From NCBI GenBank assembly GCA_964035795.1, contig OZ038322.1:4826925-4890924 (forward strand): a stretch of 64,000 bases of DNA. The letters are read 5' to 3'. Shown here piece after piece: positions 43,501 through 57,520 of the stretch. Below the pieces are notes generated by a model. It did not search any database. It was not told where the DNA came from and worked only from the letters and a program-made list of their open reading frames with translations. Each line of letters begins with the position of its first letter. The first letter of the stretch is position 1. This DNA is from Pterobdella sp. o SKG-2022 (taxonomy: Eukaryota > Annelida > Clitellata > Hirudinida > Piscicolidae). The translations under genes were made by a program, and so were the position numbers.

Positions 43501-46500
43501 CAAGTTGGAAGTGAACAAGTCGGATGTGAACCAGTTGGAAGTGAACACGTTGGAAGTGAACAAGTTGGAACTGAACAAGTTGGAAGTGAACAAGTCGGAA
43601 GTGAACAAGTTGGAAGTGAACAAGTCGGAAGTGAACAAGTTGGAAGTGAACAAGTTGGAAGTGAACAAGTTGGAAGTGAACAAGTTGGAAGTGAACAAGT
43701 TGGAAGTGAACAAGTTGGAAGTGAACAAGTCGGAAGTGAACAAGTCGGAAGTGAACACGTTGGAAGTGAACAAGTTGGAAGTGAACAAGTTGGAAATGAA
43801 CAAGTTGGAAGTGAACAAGTTGGAAGTGAACAAGTTGGAAGTGAACAAGTTGGAAGTGAACAAGTTGGAAGTGAACAAGTTGGAAGTGACCAAGTTGGAA
43901 GTGAACAAGTTGGAAGTGAACAAGTTGGAAGTGAACAAGTTGGAAGTGAACAAGTTGGAAGTGAACAAGTTGGATGTGAACAAGTTGGAAGTGAACAAGT
44001 TGGAAGTGAACAAGTTGGAAGTGAACAAGTTGGAAGTGAACAAGTTGGAAGTGAACAAGTTGGAAGTGAACAATTTGGAAGTGAACAAGTTGGAAGTGAA
44101 CAAGTCGGATGTGAACCAGTTGGAAGTGAACACGTTGGAAGTGAACAAGTTGGAACTGAACAAGTTGGAAGTGAACAAGTCGGAAGTGAACAAGTTGGAA
44201 GTGAACAAGTCGGAAGTGAACAAGTTGGAAGTGAACAAGTTGGAAGTGAACAAGTTGGAAGTGAACAAGTTGGAAGTGAACAAGTTGGAAGTGAACAAGT
44301 TGGAAGTGAACAAGTCGGAAGTGAACAAGTCGGAAGTGAACACGTTGGAAGTGAACAAGTTGGAAGTGAACAAGTTGGAAATGAACAAGTTGGAAGTGAA
44401 CAAGTTGGAAGTGAACAAGTTGGAAGTGAACAAGTTGGAAGTGAACAAGTTGGAAGTGAACAAGTTGGAAGTGACCAAGTTGGAAGTGAACAAGTTGGAA
44501 GTGAACAAGTTGGAAGTGAACAAGTTGGAAGTGAACAAGTTGGAAGTGAACAAGTAGGAAGTGAACAAGTTGGAAGTGAACAAGTTGGAAGTGAACAAGT
44601 TGGAAGTGAACAAGTTGGAAGTGAACAATTTGGAAGTGAACAAGTTGGAAGTGAACAAGTCGGATGTGAACCAGTTGGAAGTGAACAAGTTGGAAGTGAA
44701 CAAGTTGGAAGTGAACAAGTTGGAAGTGAACAAGTTGGAAGTGAACAAGTTGGAAGTGAACAAGTTGGAAGTGAACAAGTCGGAAGTGAACAAGTCGGAA
44801 GTGAACACGTTGGAAGTGAACAAGTTGGAAGTGAACAAGTTGGAAATGAACAAGTTGGAAGTGAACAAGTTGGAAGTGAACAAGTTGGAAGTGAACAAGT
44901 TGGAAGTGAACAAGTTGGAAGTGAACAAGTTGGAAGTGACCAAGTTGGAAGTGAACAAGTTGGAAGTGAACAAGTTGGAAGTGAACAAGTTGGAAGTGAA
45001 CAAGTTGGAAGTGAACAAGTCGGATTTGAACAAGTTGGAAGTGAACAAGTTGAAAGTGAACAAGTTGGAAGTGAACAAGTCGGAAGGGAACAAGTCGGAA
45101 GTGAACAAGTCGGAAGTGAACACGTTGGAAATGAACAAGTCGGAAGTGAACACGTTGGAAGTGAACAAAATGGAAGTGAACAAGTTGGAAGTGAACAAGT
45201 TGGAAATGAACAAGTTGGAAGTGAACAAGTTGGAAGTGAACAAGTTGGAAGTGAACAAGTTGGAAGTGAACAAGTTGGAAGTGAACAAGTTGGAAGTGAA
45301 CAATTTGGAAGTGAACAAGTTGGAAGTGAACAAGTCGGATGTGAACCAGTTGGAAGTGAACAAGTTGGAAGTGAACAAGTTGGAAGTGAACAAGTCGGAA
45401 GTGAACACGTTGGAAGTGAACAAGTTGGAAGTGAACAAGTTGGAAATGAACAAGTTGGAAGTGAACAAGTTGGAAGTGAACAAGTTGGAAGTGAACAAGT
45501 TGGAAGTGAACAAGTTGGAAGTGAACAAGTTGGAAGTGACCAAGTTGGAAGTGAACAAGTTGGAAGTGAACAAGTTGGAAGTGAACAAGTTGGAAGTGAA
45601 CAAGTTGGAAGTGAACAAGTTGGAAGTGAACAAGTTGGAAGTGAACAAGTTGGAAGTGAACAAGTTGGAAGTGAACAAGTTGGAAGTGAACAAGTTGGAA
45701 GTGAACAAGTTGGAAGTGAACAATTTGGAAGTGAACAAGTTGGAAGTGAACAAGTCGGATGTGAACCAGTTGGAAGTGAACACGTTGGAAGTGAACAAGT
45801 TGGAACTGAACAAGTTGGAAGTGAACAAGTCGGAAGTGAACAAGTTGGAAGTGAACAAGTCGGAAGTGAACAAGTTGGAAGTGAACAAGTTGGAAGTGAA
45901 CAAGTTGGAAGTGAACAAGTTGGAAGTGAACAAGTTGGAAGTGAACAAGTTGGAAGTGAACAAGTCGGAAGTGAACAAGTCGGAAGTGAACACGTTGGAA
46001 GTGAACAAGTTGGAAGTGAACAAGTTGGAAATGAACAAGTTGGAAGTGAACAAGTTGGAAGTGAACAAGTTGGAAGTGAACAAGTTGGAAGTGAACAAGT
46101 TGGAAGTGAACAAGTTGGAAGTGAACAAGTTGGAAGTGAACAAGTTGGAAGTGAACAAGTAGGAAGTGAACAAGTTGGAAGTGAACAAGTTGGAAGTGAA
46201 CAAGTTGGAAGTGAACAAGTTGGAAGTGAACAATTTGGAAGTGAACAAGTTGGAAGTGAACAAGTCGGATGTGAACCAGTTGGAAGTGAACAAGTTGGAA
46301 GTGAACAAGTTGGAAGTGAACAAGTTGGAAGTGAACAAGTTGGAAGTGAACAAGTTGGAAGTGAACAAGTTGGAAGTGAACAAGTCGGAAGTGAACAAGT
46401 CGGAAGTGAACACGTTGGAAGTGAACAAGTTGGAAGTGAACAAGTTGGAAATGAACAAGTTGGAAGTGAACAAGTTGGAAGTGAACAAGTTGGAAGTGAA

Positions 46501-48450
46501 CAAGTTGGAAGTGAACAAGTTGGAAGTGAACAAGTTGGAAGTGACCAAGTTGGAAGTGAACAAGTTGGAAGTGAACAAGTTGGAAGTGAACAAGTTGGAA
46601 GTGAACAAGTTGGAAATGAACAAGTCGGATTTGAACAAGTTGGAAGTGAACAAGTTGAAAGTGAACAAGTTGGAAGTGAACAAGTCGGAAGGGAACAAGT
46701 CGGAAGTGAACAAGTCGGAAGTGAACACGTTGGAAATGAACAAGTCGGAAGTGAACACGTTGGAAGTGAACAAAATGGAAGTGAACAAGTTGGAAGTGAA
46801 CAAGTTGGAAATGAACAAGTTGGAAGTGAACAAGTTGGAAGTGAACAAGTTGGAAGTGAACAAGTTGGAAGTGAACAAGTTGGAAGTGAACAAGTTGGAA
46901 GTGACCAAGTTGGAAGTGAACAAGTTGGAAGTGAACAAGTTGGAAGTGAACAAGTTGGAAGTGAACAAGTTGGAAGTGAACAAGTAGGAAGTGAACAAGT
47001 TGGAAGTGAACAAGTTGGAAGTGAACAAGTTGGAAGTGAACAAGTTGGAAGTGAACAATTTGGAAGTGAACAAGTTGGAAGTGAACAAGTCGGATGTGAA
47101 CACGTTGGAAGTGAACAAGTTGGAAGTGAACAAGTTGGAAATGAACAAGTTGGAAGTGAACAAGTTGGAAGTGAACAAGTTGGAAGTGAACAAGTTGGAA
47201 GTGAACAAGTTGGAAGTGAACAAGTTGGAAGTGAACAAGTTGGAAGTGACCAAGTTGGAAGTGAACAAGTTGGAAGTGAACAAGTTGGAAGTGAACAAGT
47301 TGGAAGTGAACAAGTTGGAAGTGAACAAGTCGGATTTGAACAAGTTGGAAGTGAACAAGTTGAAAGTGAACAAGTTGGAAGTGAACAAGTCGGAAGGGAA
47401 CAAGTCGGAAGTGAACAAGTCGGAAGTGAACACGTTGGAAATGAACAAGTCGGAAGTGAACACGTTGGAAGTGAACAAAATGGAAGTGAACAAGTTGGAA
47501 GTGAACAAGTTGGAAATGAACAAGTTGGAAGTGAACAAGTTGGAAGTGAACAAGTTGGAAGTGAACAAGTTGGAAGTGAACAAGTTGGAAGTGAACAAGT
47601 TGGAAGTGACCAAGTTGGAAGTGAACAAGTTGGAAGTGAACAAGTTGGAAGTGAACAAGTTGGAAGTGAACAAGTTGGAAGTGAACAAGTAGGAAGTGAA
47701 CAAGTTGGAAGTGAACAAGTTGGAAGTGAACAAGTTGGAAGTGAACAAGTTGGAAGTGAACAATTTGGAAGTGAACAAGTTGGAAGTGAACAAGTCGGAT
47801 GTGAACCAGTTGGAAGTGAACAAGTTGGAAGTGAACAAGTTGGAAGTGAACAAGTTGGAAGTGAACAAGTTGGAAGTGAACAAGTTGGAAGTGAACAAGT
47901 TGGAAGTGAACAAGTCGGAAGTGAACAAGTCGGAAGTGAACACGTTGGAAGTGAACAAGTTGGAAGTGAACAAGTTGGAAATGAACAAGTTGGAAGTGAA
48001 CAAGTTGGAAGTGAACAAGTTGGAAGTGAACAAGTTGGAAGTGAACAAGTTGGAAGTGAACAAGTTGGAAGTGACCAAGTTGGAAGTGAACAAGTTGGAA
48101 GTGAACAAGTTGGAAGTGAACAAGTTGGAAGTGAACAAGTTGGAAGTGAACAAGTTGGAAGTGAACAAGTTGGAAGTGAACAAGTCGGATTTGAACAAGT
48201 TGGAAGTGAACAAGTTGAAAGTGAACAAGTTGGAAGTGAACAAGTCGGAAGGGAACAAGTCGGAAGTGAACAAGTCGGAAGTGAACACGTTGGAAATGAA
48301 CAAGTCGGAAGTGAACACGTTGGAAGTGAACAAAATGGAAGTGAACAAGTTGGAAGTGAACAAGTTGGAAGTGAACAAGTTGGAAGTGAACAAGTTGGAA
48401 ATGAACAAGTTGGAAGTGAACAAGTTGGAAGTGAACAAGTTGGAAGTGAA

Positions 48451-50385
48451 CTAGTTGGAAGTGAACAAGTTGGAAGTGAACAAGTTGGAAGTGAACAAGT
48501 TGGAAGTGAACAAGTTGGAAGTGAACAAGTTGGAAGTGAACAAGTTGGAAGTGAACAAGTTGGAAGTGAACAAGTCGGATTTGAACAAGTTGGAAGTGAA
48601 CAAGTTGAAAGTGAACAAGTTGGAAGTGAACAAGTCGGAAGGGAACAAGTCGGAAGTGAACAAGTCGGAAGTGAACACGTTGGAAATGAACAAGTCGGAA
48701 GTGAACACGTTGGAAGTGAACAAAATGGAAGTGAACAAGTTGGAAGTGAACAAGTTGGAAATGAACAAGTTGGAAGTGAACAAGTTGGAAGTGAACAAGT
48801 TGGAAGTGAACAAGTTGGAAGTGAACAAGTTGGAAGTGAACAAGTTGGAAGTGACCAAGTTGGAAGTGAACAAGTTGGAAGTGAACAAGTTGGAAGTGAA
48901 CAAGTTGGAAGTGAACAAGTTGGAAGTGAACAAGTAGGAAGTGAACAAGTTGGAAGTGAACAAGTTGGAAGTGAACAAGTTGGAAGTGAACAAGTTGGAA
49001 GTGAACAATTTGGAAGTGAACAAGTTGGAAGTGAACAAGTCGGATGTGAACACGTTGGAAGTGAACAAGTTGGAAGTGAACAAGTTGGAAATGAACAAGT
49101 TGGAAGTGAACAAGTTGGAAGTGAACAAGTTGGAAGTGAACAAGTTGGAAGTGAACAAGTTGGAAGTGAACAAGTTGGAAGTGACCAAGTTGGAAGTGAA
49201 CAAGTTGGAAGTGAACAAGTTGGAAGTGAACAAGTTGGAAGTGAACAAGTTGGAAGTGAACAAGTCGGATTTGAACAAGTTGGAAGTGAACAAGTTGAAA
49301 GTGAACAAGTTGGAAGTGAACAAGTCGGAAGGGAACAAGTCGGAAGTGAACAAGTCGGAAGTGAACACGTTGGAAATGAACAAGTCGGAAGTGAACACGT
49401 TGGAAGTGAACAAAATGGAAGTGAACAAGTTGGAAGTGAACAAGTTGGAAATGAACAAGTTGGAAGTGAACAAGTTGGAAGTGAACAAGTTGGAAGTGAA
49501 CAAGTTGGAAGTGAACAAGTTGGAAGTGAACAAGTTTGAAGTGACCAAGTTGGAAGTGAACAAGTTGGAAGTGAACAAGTTGGAAGTGAACAAGTTGGAA
49601 GTGAACAAGTTGGAAGTGAACAAGTAGGAAGTGAACAAGTTGGAAGTGAACAAGTTGGAAGTGAACAAGTTGGAAGTGAACAAGTTGGAAGTGAACAATT
49701 TGGAAGTGAACAAGTTGGAAGTGAACAAGTCGGATGTGAACCAGTTGGAAGTGAACAAGTTGGAAGTGAACAAGTTGGAAGTGAACAAGTTGGAAGTGAA
49801 CAAGTTGGAAGTGAACAAGTTGGAAGTGAACAAGTTGGAAGTGAACAAGTCGGAAGTGAACAAGTCGGAAGTGAACACGTTGGAAGTGAACAAGTTGGAA
49901 GTGAACAAGTTGGAAATGAACAAGTTGGAAGTGAACAAGTTGGAAGTGAACAAGTTGGAAGTGAACAAGTTGGAAGTGAACAAGTTGGAAGTGAACAAGT
50001 TGGAAGTGACCAAGTTGGAAGTGAACAAGTTGGAAGTGAACAAGTTGGAAGTGAACAAGTTGGAAGTGAACAAGTTGGAAGTGAACAAGTTGGAAGTGAA
50101 CAAGTTGGAAGTGAACAAGTCGGATTTGAACAAGTTGGAAGTGAACAAGTTGAAAGTGAACAAGTTGGAAGTGAACAAGTCGGAAGGGAACAAGTCGGAA
50201 GTGAACAAGTCGGAAGTGAACACGTTGGAAATGAACAAGTCGGAAGTGAACACGTTGGAAGTGAACAAAATGGAAGTGAACAAGTTGGAAGTGAACAAGT
50301 TGGAAGTGAACAAGTTGGAAGTGAACAAGTTGGAAATGAACAAGTTGGAAGTGAACAAGTTGGAAGTGAACAAGTTGGAAGTGAA
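48451..50385 (+). repeat. 1,935-bp higher-order repeat, copy A
   Basis: Starts at the rare unit variant CTAGTTGG (48451). The same marker recurs at 50386, 52111, 53011 and 54946, spacings 1,935, 1,725, 900 and 1,935 bp (129, 115, 60 and 129 units). Line-by-line comparison with 53011-54945 shows one difference, a G-to-T at 49537. Confidence 0.8.
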
Positions 50386-53010
50386 CTAGTTGGAAGTGAA
50401 CAAGTTGGAAGTGAACAAGTTGGAAGTGAACAAGTTGGAAGTGAACAAGTTGGAAGTGAACAAGTTGGAAGTGAACAAGTTGGAAGTGAACAAGTTGGAA
50501 GTGAACAAGTCGGATTTGAACAAGTTGGAAGTGAACAAGTTGAAAGTGAACAAGTTGGAAGTGAACAAGTCGGAAGGGAACAAGTCGGAAGTGAACAAGT
50601 CGGAAGTGAACACGTTGGAAATGAACAAGTCGGAAGTGAACACGTTGGAAGTGAACAAAATGGAAGTGAACAAGTTGAAAGTGAACAAGTTGGAAATGAA
50701 CAAGTTGGAAGTGAACAAGTTGGAAGTGAACAAGTTGGAAGTGAACAAGTTGGAAGTGAACAAGTTGGAAGTGAACAAGTTGGAAGTGACCAAGTTGGAA
50801 GTGAACAAGTTGGAAGTGAACAAGTTGGAAGTGAACAAGTTGGAAGTGAACAAGTTGGAAGTGAACAAGTAGGAAGTGAACAAGTTGGAAGTGAACAAGT
50901 TGGAAGTGAACAAGTAGGAAGTGAACAAGTTGGAAGTGAACAAGTTGGAAGTGAACAATTTGGAAGTGAACAAGTTGGAAGTGAACAAGTCGGATGTGAA
51001 CCAGTTGGAAGTGAACAAGTTGGAAGTGAACAAGTTGGAAGTGAACAAGTTGGAAGTGAACAAGTTGGAAGTGAACAAGTTGGAAGTGAACAAGTTGGAA
51101 GTGAACAAGTTGGAAGTGACCAAGTTGGAAGTGAACAAGTTGGAAGTGAACAAGTTGGAAGTGAACAAGTTGGAAGTGAACAAGTTGGAAGTGAACAAGT
51201 CGGATTTGAACAAGTTGGAAGTGAACAAGTTGAAAGTGAACAAGTTGGAAGTGACCAAGTTGGAAGTGAACAAGTTGGAAGTGAACAAGTTGGAAGTGAA
51301 CAAGTTGGAAGTGAACAAGTTGGAAGTGAACAAGTAGGAAGTGAACAAGTTGGAAGTGAACAAGTTGGAAGTGAACAAGTTGGAAGTGAACAAGTTGGAA
51401 GTGAACAAGTTGGAAGTGAACAATTTGGAAGTGAACAAGTTGGAAGTGAACAAGTCGGATGTGAACCAGTTGGAAGTGAACAAGTTGGAAGTGAACAAGT
51501 TGGAAGTGAACAAGTTGGAAGTGAACAAGTTGGAAGTGAACAAGTTGGAAGTGAACAAGTTGGAAGTGAACAAGTCGGAAGTGAACAAGTCGGAAGTGAA
51601 CACGTTGGAAGTGAACAAGTTGGAAGTGAACAAGTTGGAAATGAACAAGTTGGAAGTGAACAAGTTGGAAGTGAACAAGTTGGAAGTGAACAAGTTGGAA
51701 GTGAACAAGTTGGAAGTGAACAAGTTGGAAGTGACCAAGTTGGAAGTGAACAAGTTGGAAGTGAACAAGTTGGAAGTGAACAAGTTGGAAGTGAACAAGT
51801 TGGAAGTGAACAAGTTGGAAGTGAACAAGTTGGAAGTGAACAAGTCGGATTTGAACAAGTTGGAAGTGAACAAGTTGAAAGTGAACAAGTTGGAAGTGAA
51901 CAAGTCGGAAGGGAACAAGTCGGAAGTGAACAAGTCGGAAGTGAACACGTTGGAAATGAACAAGTCGGAAGTGAACACGTTGGAAGTGAACAAAATGGAA
52001 GTGAACAAGTTGGAAGTGAACAAGTTGGAAGTGAACAAGTTGGAAGTGAACAAGTTGGAAATGAACAAGTTGGAAGTGAACAAGTTGGAAGTGAACAAGT
52101 TGGAAGTGAACTAGTTGGAAGTGAACAAGTTGGAAGTGAACAAGTTGGAAGTGAACAAGTTGGAAGTGAACAAGTTGGAAGTGAACAAGTTGGAAGTGAA
52201 CAAGTTGGAAGTGAACAAGTTGGAAGTGAACAAGTCGGATTTGAACAAGTTGGAAGTGAACAAGTTGAAAGTGAACAAGTTGGAAGTGAACAAGTCGGAA
52301 GGGAACAAGTCGGAAGTGAACAAGTCGGAAGTGAACACGTTGGAAATGAACAAGTCGGAAGTGAACACGTTGGAAGTGAACAAAATGGAAGTGAACAAGT
52401 TGAAAGTGAACAAGTTGGAAATGAACAAGTTGGAAGTGAACAAGTTGGAAGTGAACAAGTTGGAAGTGAACAAGTTGGAAGTGAACAAGTTGGAAGTGAA
52501 CAAGTTGGAAGTGACCAAGTTGGAAGTGAACAAGTTGGAAGTGAACAAGTTGGAAGTGAACAAGTTGGAAGTGAACAAGTTGGAAGTGAACAAGTAGGAA
52601 GTGAACAAGTTGGAAGTGAACAAGTTGGAAGTGAACAAGTAGGAAGTGAACAAGTTGGAAGTGAACAAGTTGGAAGTGAACAAGTTGGAAGTGAACAAGT
52701 TGGAAGTGAACAATTTGGAAGTGAACAAGTTGGAAGTGAACAAGTCGGATTTGAACAAGTTGGAAGTGAACAAGTTGAAAGTGAACAAGTTGGAAGTGAA
52801 CAAGTCGGAAGGGAACAAGTCGGAAGTGAACAAGTCGGAAGTGAACACGTTGGAAATGAACAAGTCGGAAGTGAACACGTTGGAAGTGAACAAAATGGAA
52901 GTGAACAAGTTGGAAGTGAACAAGTTGGAAGTGAACAAGTTGGAAGTGAACAAGTTGGAAATGAACAAGTTGGAAGTGAACAAGTTGGAAGTGAACAAGT
53001 TGGAAGTGAA
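50386..53010 (+). repeat. Shortened higher-order copies (1,725 and 900 bp)
   Basis: Two CTAGTTGG-headed blocks, 50386-52110 and 52111-53010, share cassettes with the 1,935-bp unit but lack internal segments totalling 14 and 69 units. Both carry the TTGAAAG variant after AAATGG (near 50677 and 52402), which the full-length copies lack, so they descend from one another. Confidence 0.65.
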
Positions 53011-54945
53011 CTAGTTGGAAGTGAACAAGTTGGAAGTGAACAAGTTGGAAGTGAACAAGTTGGAAGTGAACAAGTTGGAAGTGAACAAGTTGGAAGTGAA
53101 CAAGTTGGAAGTGAACAAGTTGGAAGTGAACAAGTCGGATTTGAACAAGTTGGAAGTGAACAAGTTGAAAGTGAACAAGTTGGAAGTGAACAAGTCGGAA
53201 GGGAACAAGTCGGAAGTGAACAAGTCGGAAGTGAACACGTTGGAAATGAACAAGTCGGAAGTGAACACGTTGGAAGTGAACAAAATGGAAGTGAACAAGT
53301 TGGAAGTGAACAAGTTGGAAATGAACAAGTTGGAAGTGAACAAGTTGGAAGTGAACAAGTTGGAAGTGAACAAGTTGGAAGTGAACAAGTTGGAAGTGAA
53401 CAAGTTGGAAGTGACCAAGTTGGAAGTGAACAAGTTGGAAGTGAACAAGTTGGAAGTGAACAAGTTGGAAGTGAACAAGTTGGAAGTGAACAAGTAGGAA
53501 GTGAACAAGTTGGAAGTGAACAAGTTGGAAGTGAACAAGTTGGAAGTGAACAAGTTGGAAGTGAACAATTTGGAAGTGAACAAGTTGGAAGTGAACAAGT
53601 CGGATGTGAACACGTTGGAAGTGAACAAGTTGGAAGTGAACAAGTTGGAAATGAACAAGTTGGAAGTGAACAAGTTGGAAGTGAACAAGTTGGAAGTGAA
53701 CAAGTTGGAAGTGAACAAGTTGGAAGTGAACAAGTTGGAAGTGACCAAGTTGGAAGTGAACAAGTTGGAAGTGAACAAGTTGGAAGTGAACAAGTTGGAA
53801 GTGAACAAGTTGGAAGTGAACAAGTCGGATTTGAACAAGTTGGAAGTGAACAAGTTGAAAGTGAACAAGTTGGAAGTGAACAAGTCGGAAGGGAACAAGT
53901 CGGAAGTGAACAAGTCGGAAGTGAACACGTTGGAAATGAACAAGTCGGAAGTGAACACGTTGGAAGTGAACAAAATGGAAGTGAACAAGTTGGAAGTGAA
54001 CAAGTTGGAAATGAACAAGTTGGAAGTGAACAAGTTGGAAGTGAACAAGTTGGAAGTGAACAAGTTGGAAGTGAACAAGTTGGAAGTGAACAAGTTGGAA
54101 GTGACCAAGTTGGAAGTGAACAAGTTGGAAGTGAACAAGTTGGAAGTGAACAAGTTGGAAGTGAACAAGTTGGAAGTGAACAAGTAGGAAGTGAACAAGT
54201 TGGAAGTGAACAAGTTGGAAGTGAACAAGTTGGAAGTGAACAAGTTGGAAGTGAACAATTTGGAAGTGAACAAGTTGGAAGTGAACAAGTCGGATGTGAA
54301 CCAGTTGGAAGTGAACAAGTTGGAAGTGAACAAGTTGGAAGTGAACAAGTTGGAAGTGAACAAGTTGGAAGTGAACAAGTTGGAAGTGAACAAGTTGGAA
54401 GTGAACAAGTCGGAAGTGAACAAGTCGGAAGTGAACACGTTGGAAGTGAACAAGTTGGAAGTGAACAAGTTGGAAATGAACAAGTTGGAAGTGAACAAGT
54501 TGGAAGTGAACAAGTTGGAAGTGAACAAGTTGGAAGTGAACAAGTTGGAAGTGAACAAGTTGGAAGTGACCAAGTTGGAAGTGAACAAGTTGGAAGTGAA
54601 CAAGTTGGAAGTGAACAAGTTGGAAGTGAACAAGTTGGAAGTGAACAAGTTGGAAGTGAACAAGTTGGAAGTGAACAAGTCGGATTTGAACAAGTTGGAA
54701 GTGAACAAGTTGAAAGTGAACAAGTTGGAAGTGAACAAGTCGGAAGGGAACAAGTCGGAAGTGAACAAGTCGGAAGTGAACACGTTGGAAATGAACAAGT
54801 CGGAAGTGAACACGTTGGAAGTGAACAAAATGGAAGTGAACAAGTTGGAAGTGAACAAGTTGGAAGTGAACAAGTTGGAAGTGAACAAGTTGGAAATGAA
54901 CAAGTTGGAAGTGAACAAGTTGGAAGTGAACAAGTTGGAAGTGAA
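53011..54945 (+). repeat. 1,935-bp higher-order repeat, copy B
   Basis: Almost identical to 48451-50385, 4,560 bp (304 units) away. A further related copy follows at 54946 and is one unit shorter; it ends where CTAGTTGG would fall near 56866 with GAGAAC instead. Confidence 0.8.
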
Positions 54946-57520
54946 CTAGTTGGAAGTGAACAAGTTGGAAGTGAACAAGTTGGAAGTGAACAAGTTGGAA
55001 GTGAACAAGTTGGAAGTGAACAAGTTGGAAGTGAACAAGTTGGAAGTGAACAAGTTGGAAGTGAACAAGTCGGATTTGAACAAGTTGGAAGTGAACAAGT
55101 TGAAAGTGAACAAGTTGGAAGTGAACAAGTCGGAAGGGAACAAGTCGGAAGTGAACAAGTCGGAAGTGAACACGTTGGAAATGAACAAGTCGGAAGTGAA
55201 CACGTTGGAAGTGAACAAAATGGAAGTGAACAAGTTGGAAGTGAACAAGTTGGAAATGAACAAGTTGGAAGTGAACAAGTTGGAAGTGAACAAGTTGGAA
55301 GTGAACAAGTTGGAAGTGAACAAGTTGGAAGTGAACAAGTTGGAAGTGACCAAGTTGGAAGTGAACAAGTTGGAAGTGAACAAGTTGGAAGTGAACAAGT
55401 TGGAAGTGAACAAGTTGGAAGTGAACAAGTAGGAAGTGAACAAGTTGGAAGTGAACAAGTTGGAAGTGAACAAGTTGGAAGTGAACAAGTTGGAAGTGAA
55501 CAATTTGGAAGTGAACAAGTTGGAAGTGAACAAGTCGGATGTGAACACGTTGGAAGTGAACAAGTTGGAAGTGAACAAGTTGGAAATGAACAAGTTGGAA
55601 GTGAACAAGTTGGAAGTGAACAAGTTGGAAGTGAACAAGTTGGAAGTGAACAAGTTGGAAGTGAACAAGTTGGAAGTGACCAAGTTGGAAGTGAACAAGT
55701 TGGAAGTGAACAAGTTGGAAGTGAACAAGTTGGAAGTGAACAAGTTGGAAGTGAACAAGTCGGATTTGAACAAGTTGGAAGTGAACAAGTTGAAAGTGAA
55801 CAAGTTGGAAGTGAACAAGTCGGAAGGGAACAAGTCGGAAGTGAACAAGTCGGAAGTGAACACGTTGGAAATGAACAAGTCGGAAGTGAACACGTTGGAA
55901 GTGAACAAAATGGAAGTGAACAAGTTGGAAGTGAACAAGTTGGAAATGAACAAGTTGGAAGTGAACAAGTTGGAAGTGAACAAGTTGGAAGTGAACAAGT
56001 TGGAAGTGAACAAGTTGGAAGTGAACAAGTTGGAAGTGACCAAGTTGGAAGTGAACAAGTTGGAAGTGAACAAGTTGGAAGTGAACAAGTTGGAAGTGAA
56101 CAAGTAGGAAGTGAACAAGTTGGAAGTGAACAAGTTGGAAGTGAACAAGTTGGAAGTGAACAAGTTGGAAGTGAACAATTTGGAAGTGAACAAGTTGGAA
56201 GTGAACAAGTCGGATGTGAACCAGTTGGAAGTGAACAAGTTGGAAGTGAACAAGTTGGAAGTGAACAAGTTGGAAGTGAACAAGTTGGAAGTGAACAAGT
56301 TGGAAGTGAACAAGTTGGAAGTGAACAAGTCGGAAGTGAACAAGTCGGAAGTGAACACGTTGGAAGTGAACAAGTTGGAAGTGAACAAGTTGGAAATGAA
56401 CAAGTTGGAAGTGAACAAGTTGGAAGTGAACAAGTTGGAAGTGAACAAGTTGGAAGTGAACAAGTTGGAAGTGAACAAGTTGGAAGTGACCAAGTTGGAA
56501 GTGAACAAGTTGGAAGTGAACAAGTTGGAAGTGAACAAGTTGGAAGTGAACAAGTTGGAAGTGAACAAGTTGGAAGTGAACAAGTTGGAAGTGAACAAGT
56601 CGGATTTGAACAAGTTGGAAGTGAACAAGTTGAAAGTGAACAAGTTGGAAGTGAACAAGTCGGAAGGGAACAAGTCGGAAGTGAACAAGTCGGAAGTGAA
56701 CACGTTGGAAATGAACAAGTCGGAAGTGAACACGTTGGAAGTGAACAAAATGGAAGTGAACAAGTTGGAAGTGAACAAGTTGGAAGTGAACAAGTTGGAA
56801 GTGAACAAGTTGGAAATGAACAAGTTGGAAGTGAACAAGTTGGAAGTGAACAAGTTGGAAGAGAACAAGTTGGAAGTGAACAAGTTGGAAGTGAACAAGT
56901 TGGAAGTGAACAAGTTGGAAGTGAACAAGTTGGAAGTGAACAAGTTGGAAGTGAACAAGTTGGAAGTGAACAAGTTGGAAGTGAACAAGTTGGAAGTGAA
57001 CAAGTTGGAAGTGAACAAGTTGGAAGTGAACAATTTGGAAGTGAACAAGTTGGAAGTGAACAAGTCGGATGTGAACCAGTTGGAAGTGAACACGTTGGAA
57101 GTGAACAAGTTGGAACTGAACAAGTTGGAAGTGAACAAGTCGGAAGTGAACAAGTTGGAAGTGAACAAGTTGGAAGTGAACAAGTTGGAAGTGAACAAGT
57201 TGGAAGTGAACAAGTTGGAAGTGAACAAGTTGGAAGTGAACAAGTTGGAAGTGAACAAGTTGGAAGTGAACAAGTCGGAAGTGAACAAGTCGGAAGTGAA
57301 CACGTTGGAAGTGAACAAGTTGGAAGTGAACAAGTTGGAAATGAACAAGTTGGAAGTGAACAAGTTGGAAGTGAACAAGTTGGAAGTGAACAAGTTGGAA
57401 GTGAACAAGTTGGAAGTGAACAAGTTGGAAGTGACCAAGTTGGAAGTGAACAAGTTGGAAGTGAACAAGTTGGAAGTGAACAAGTTGGAAGTGAACAAGT
57501 TGGAAGTGAACAAGTAGGAA

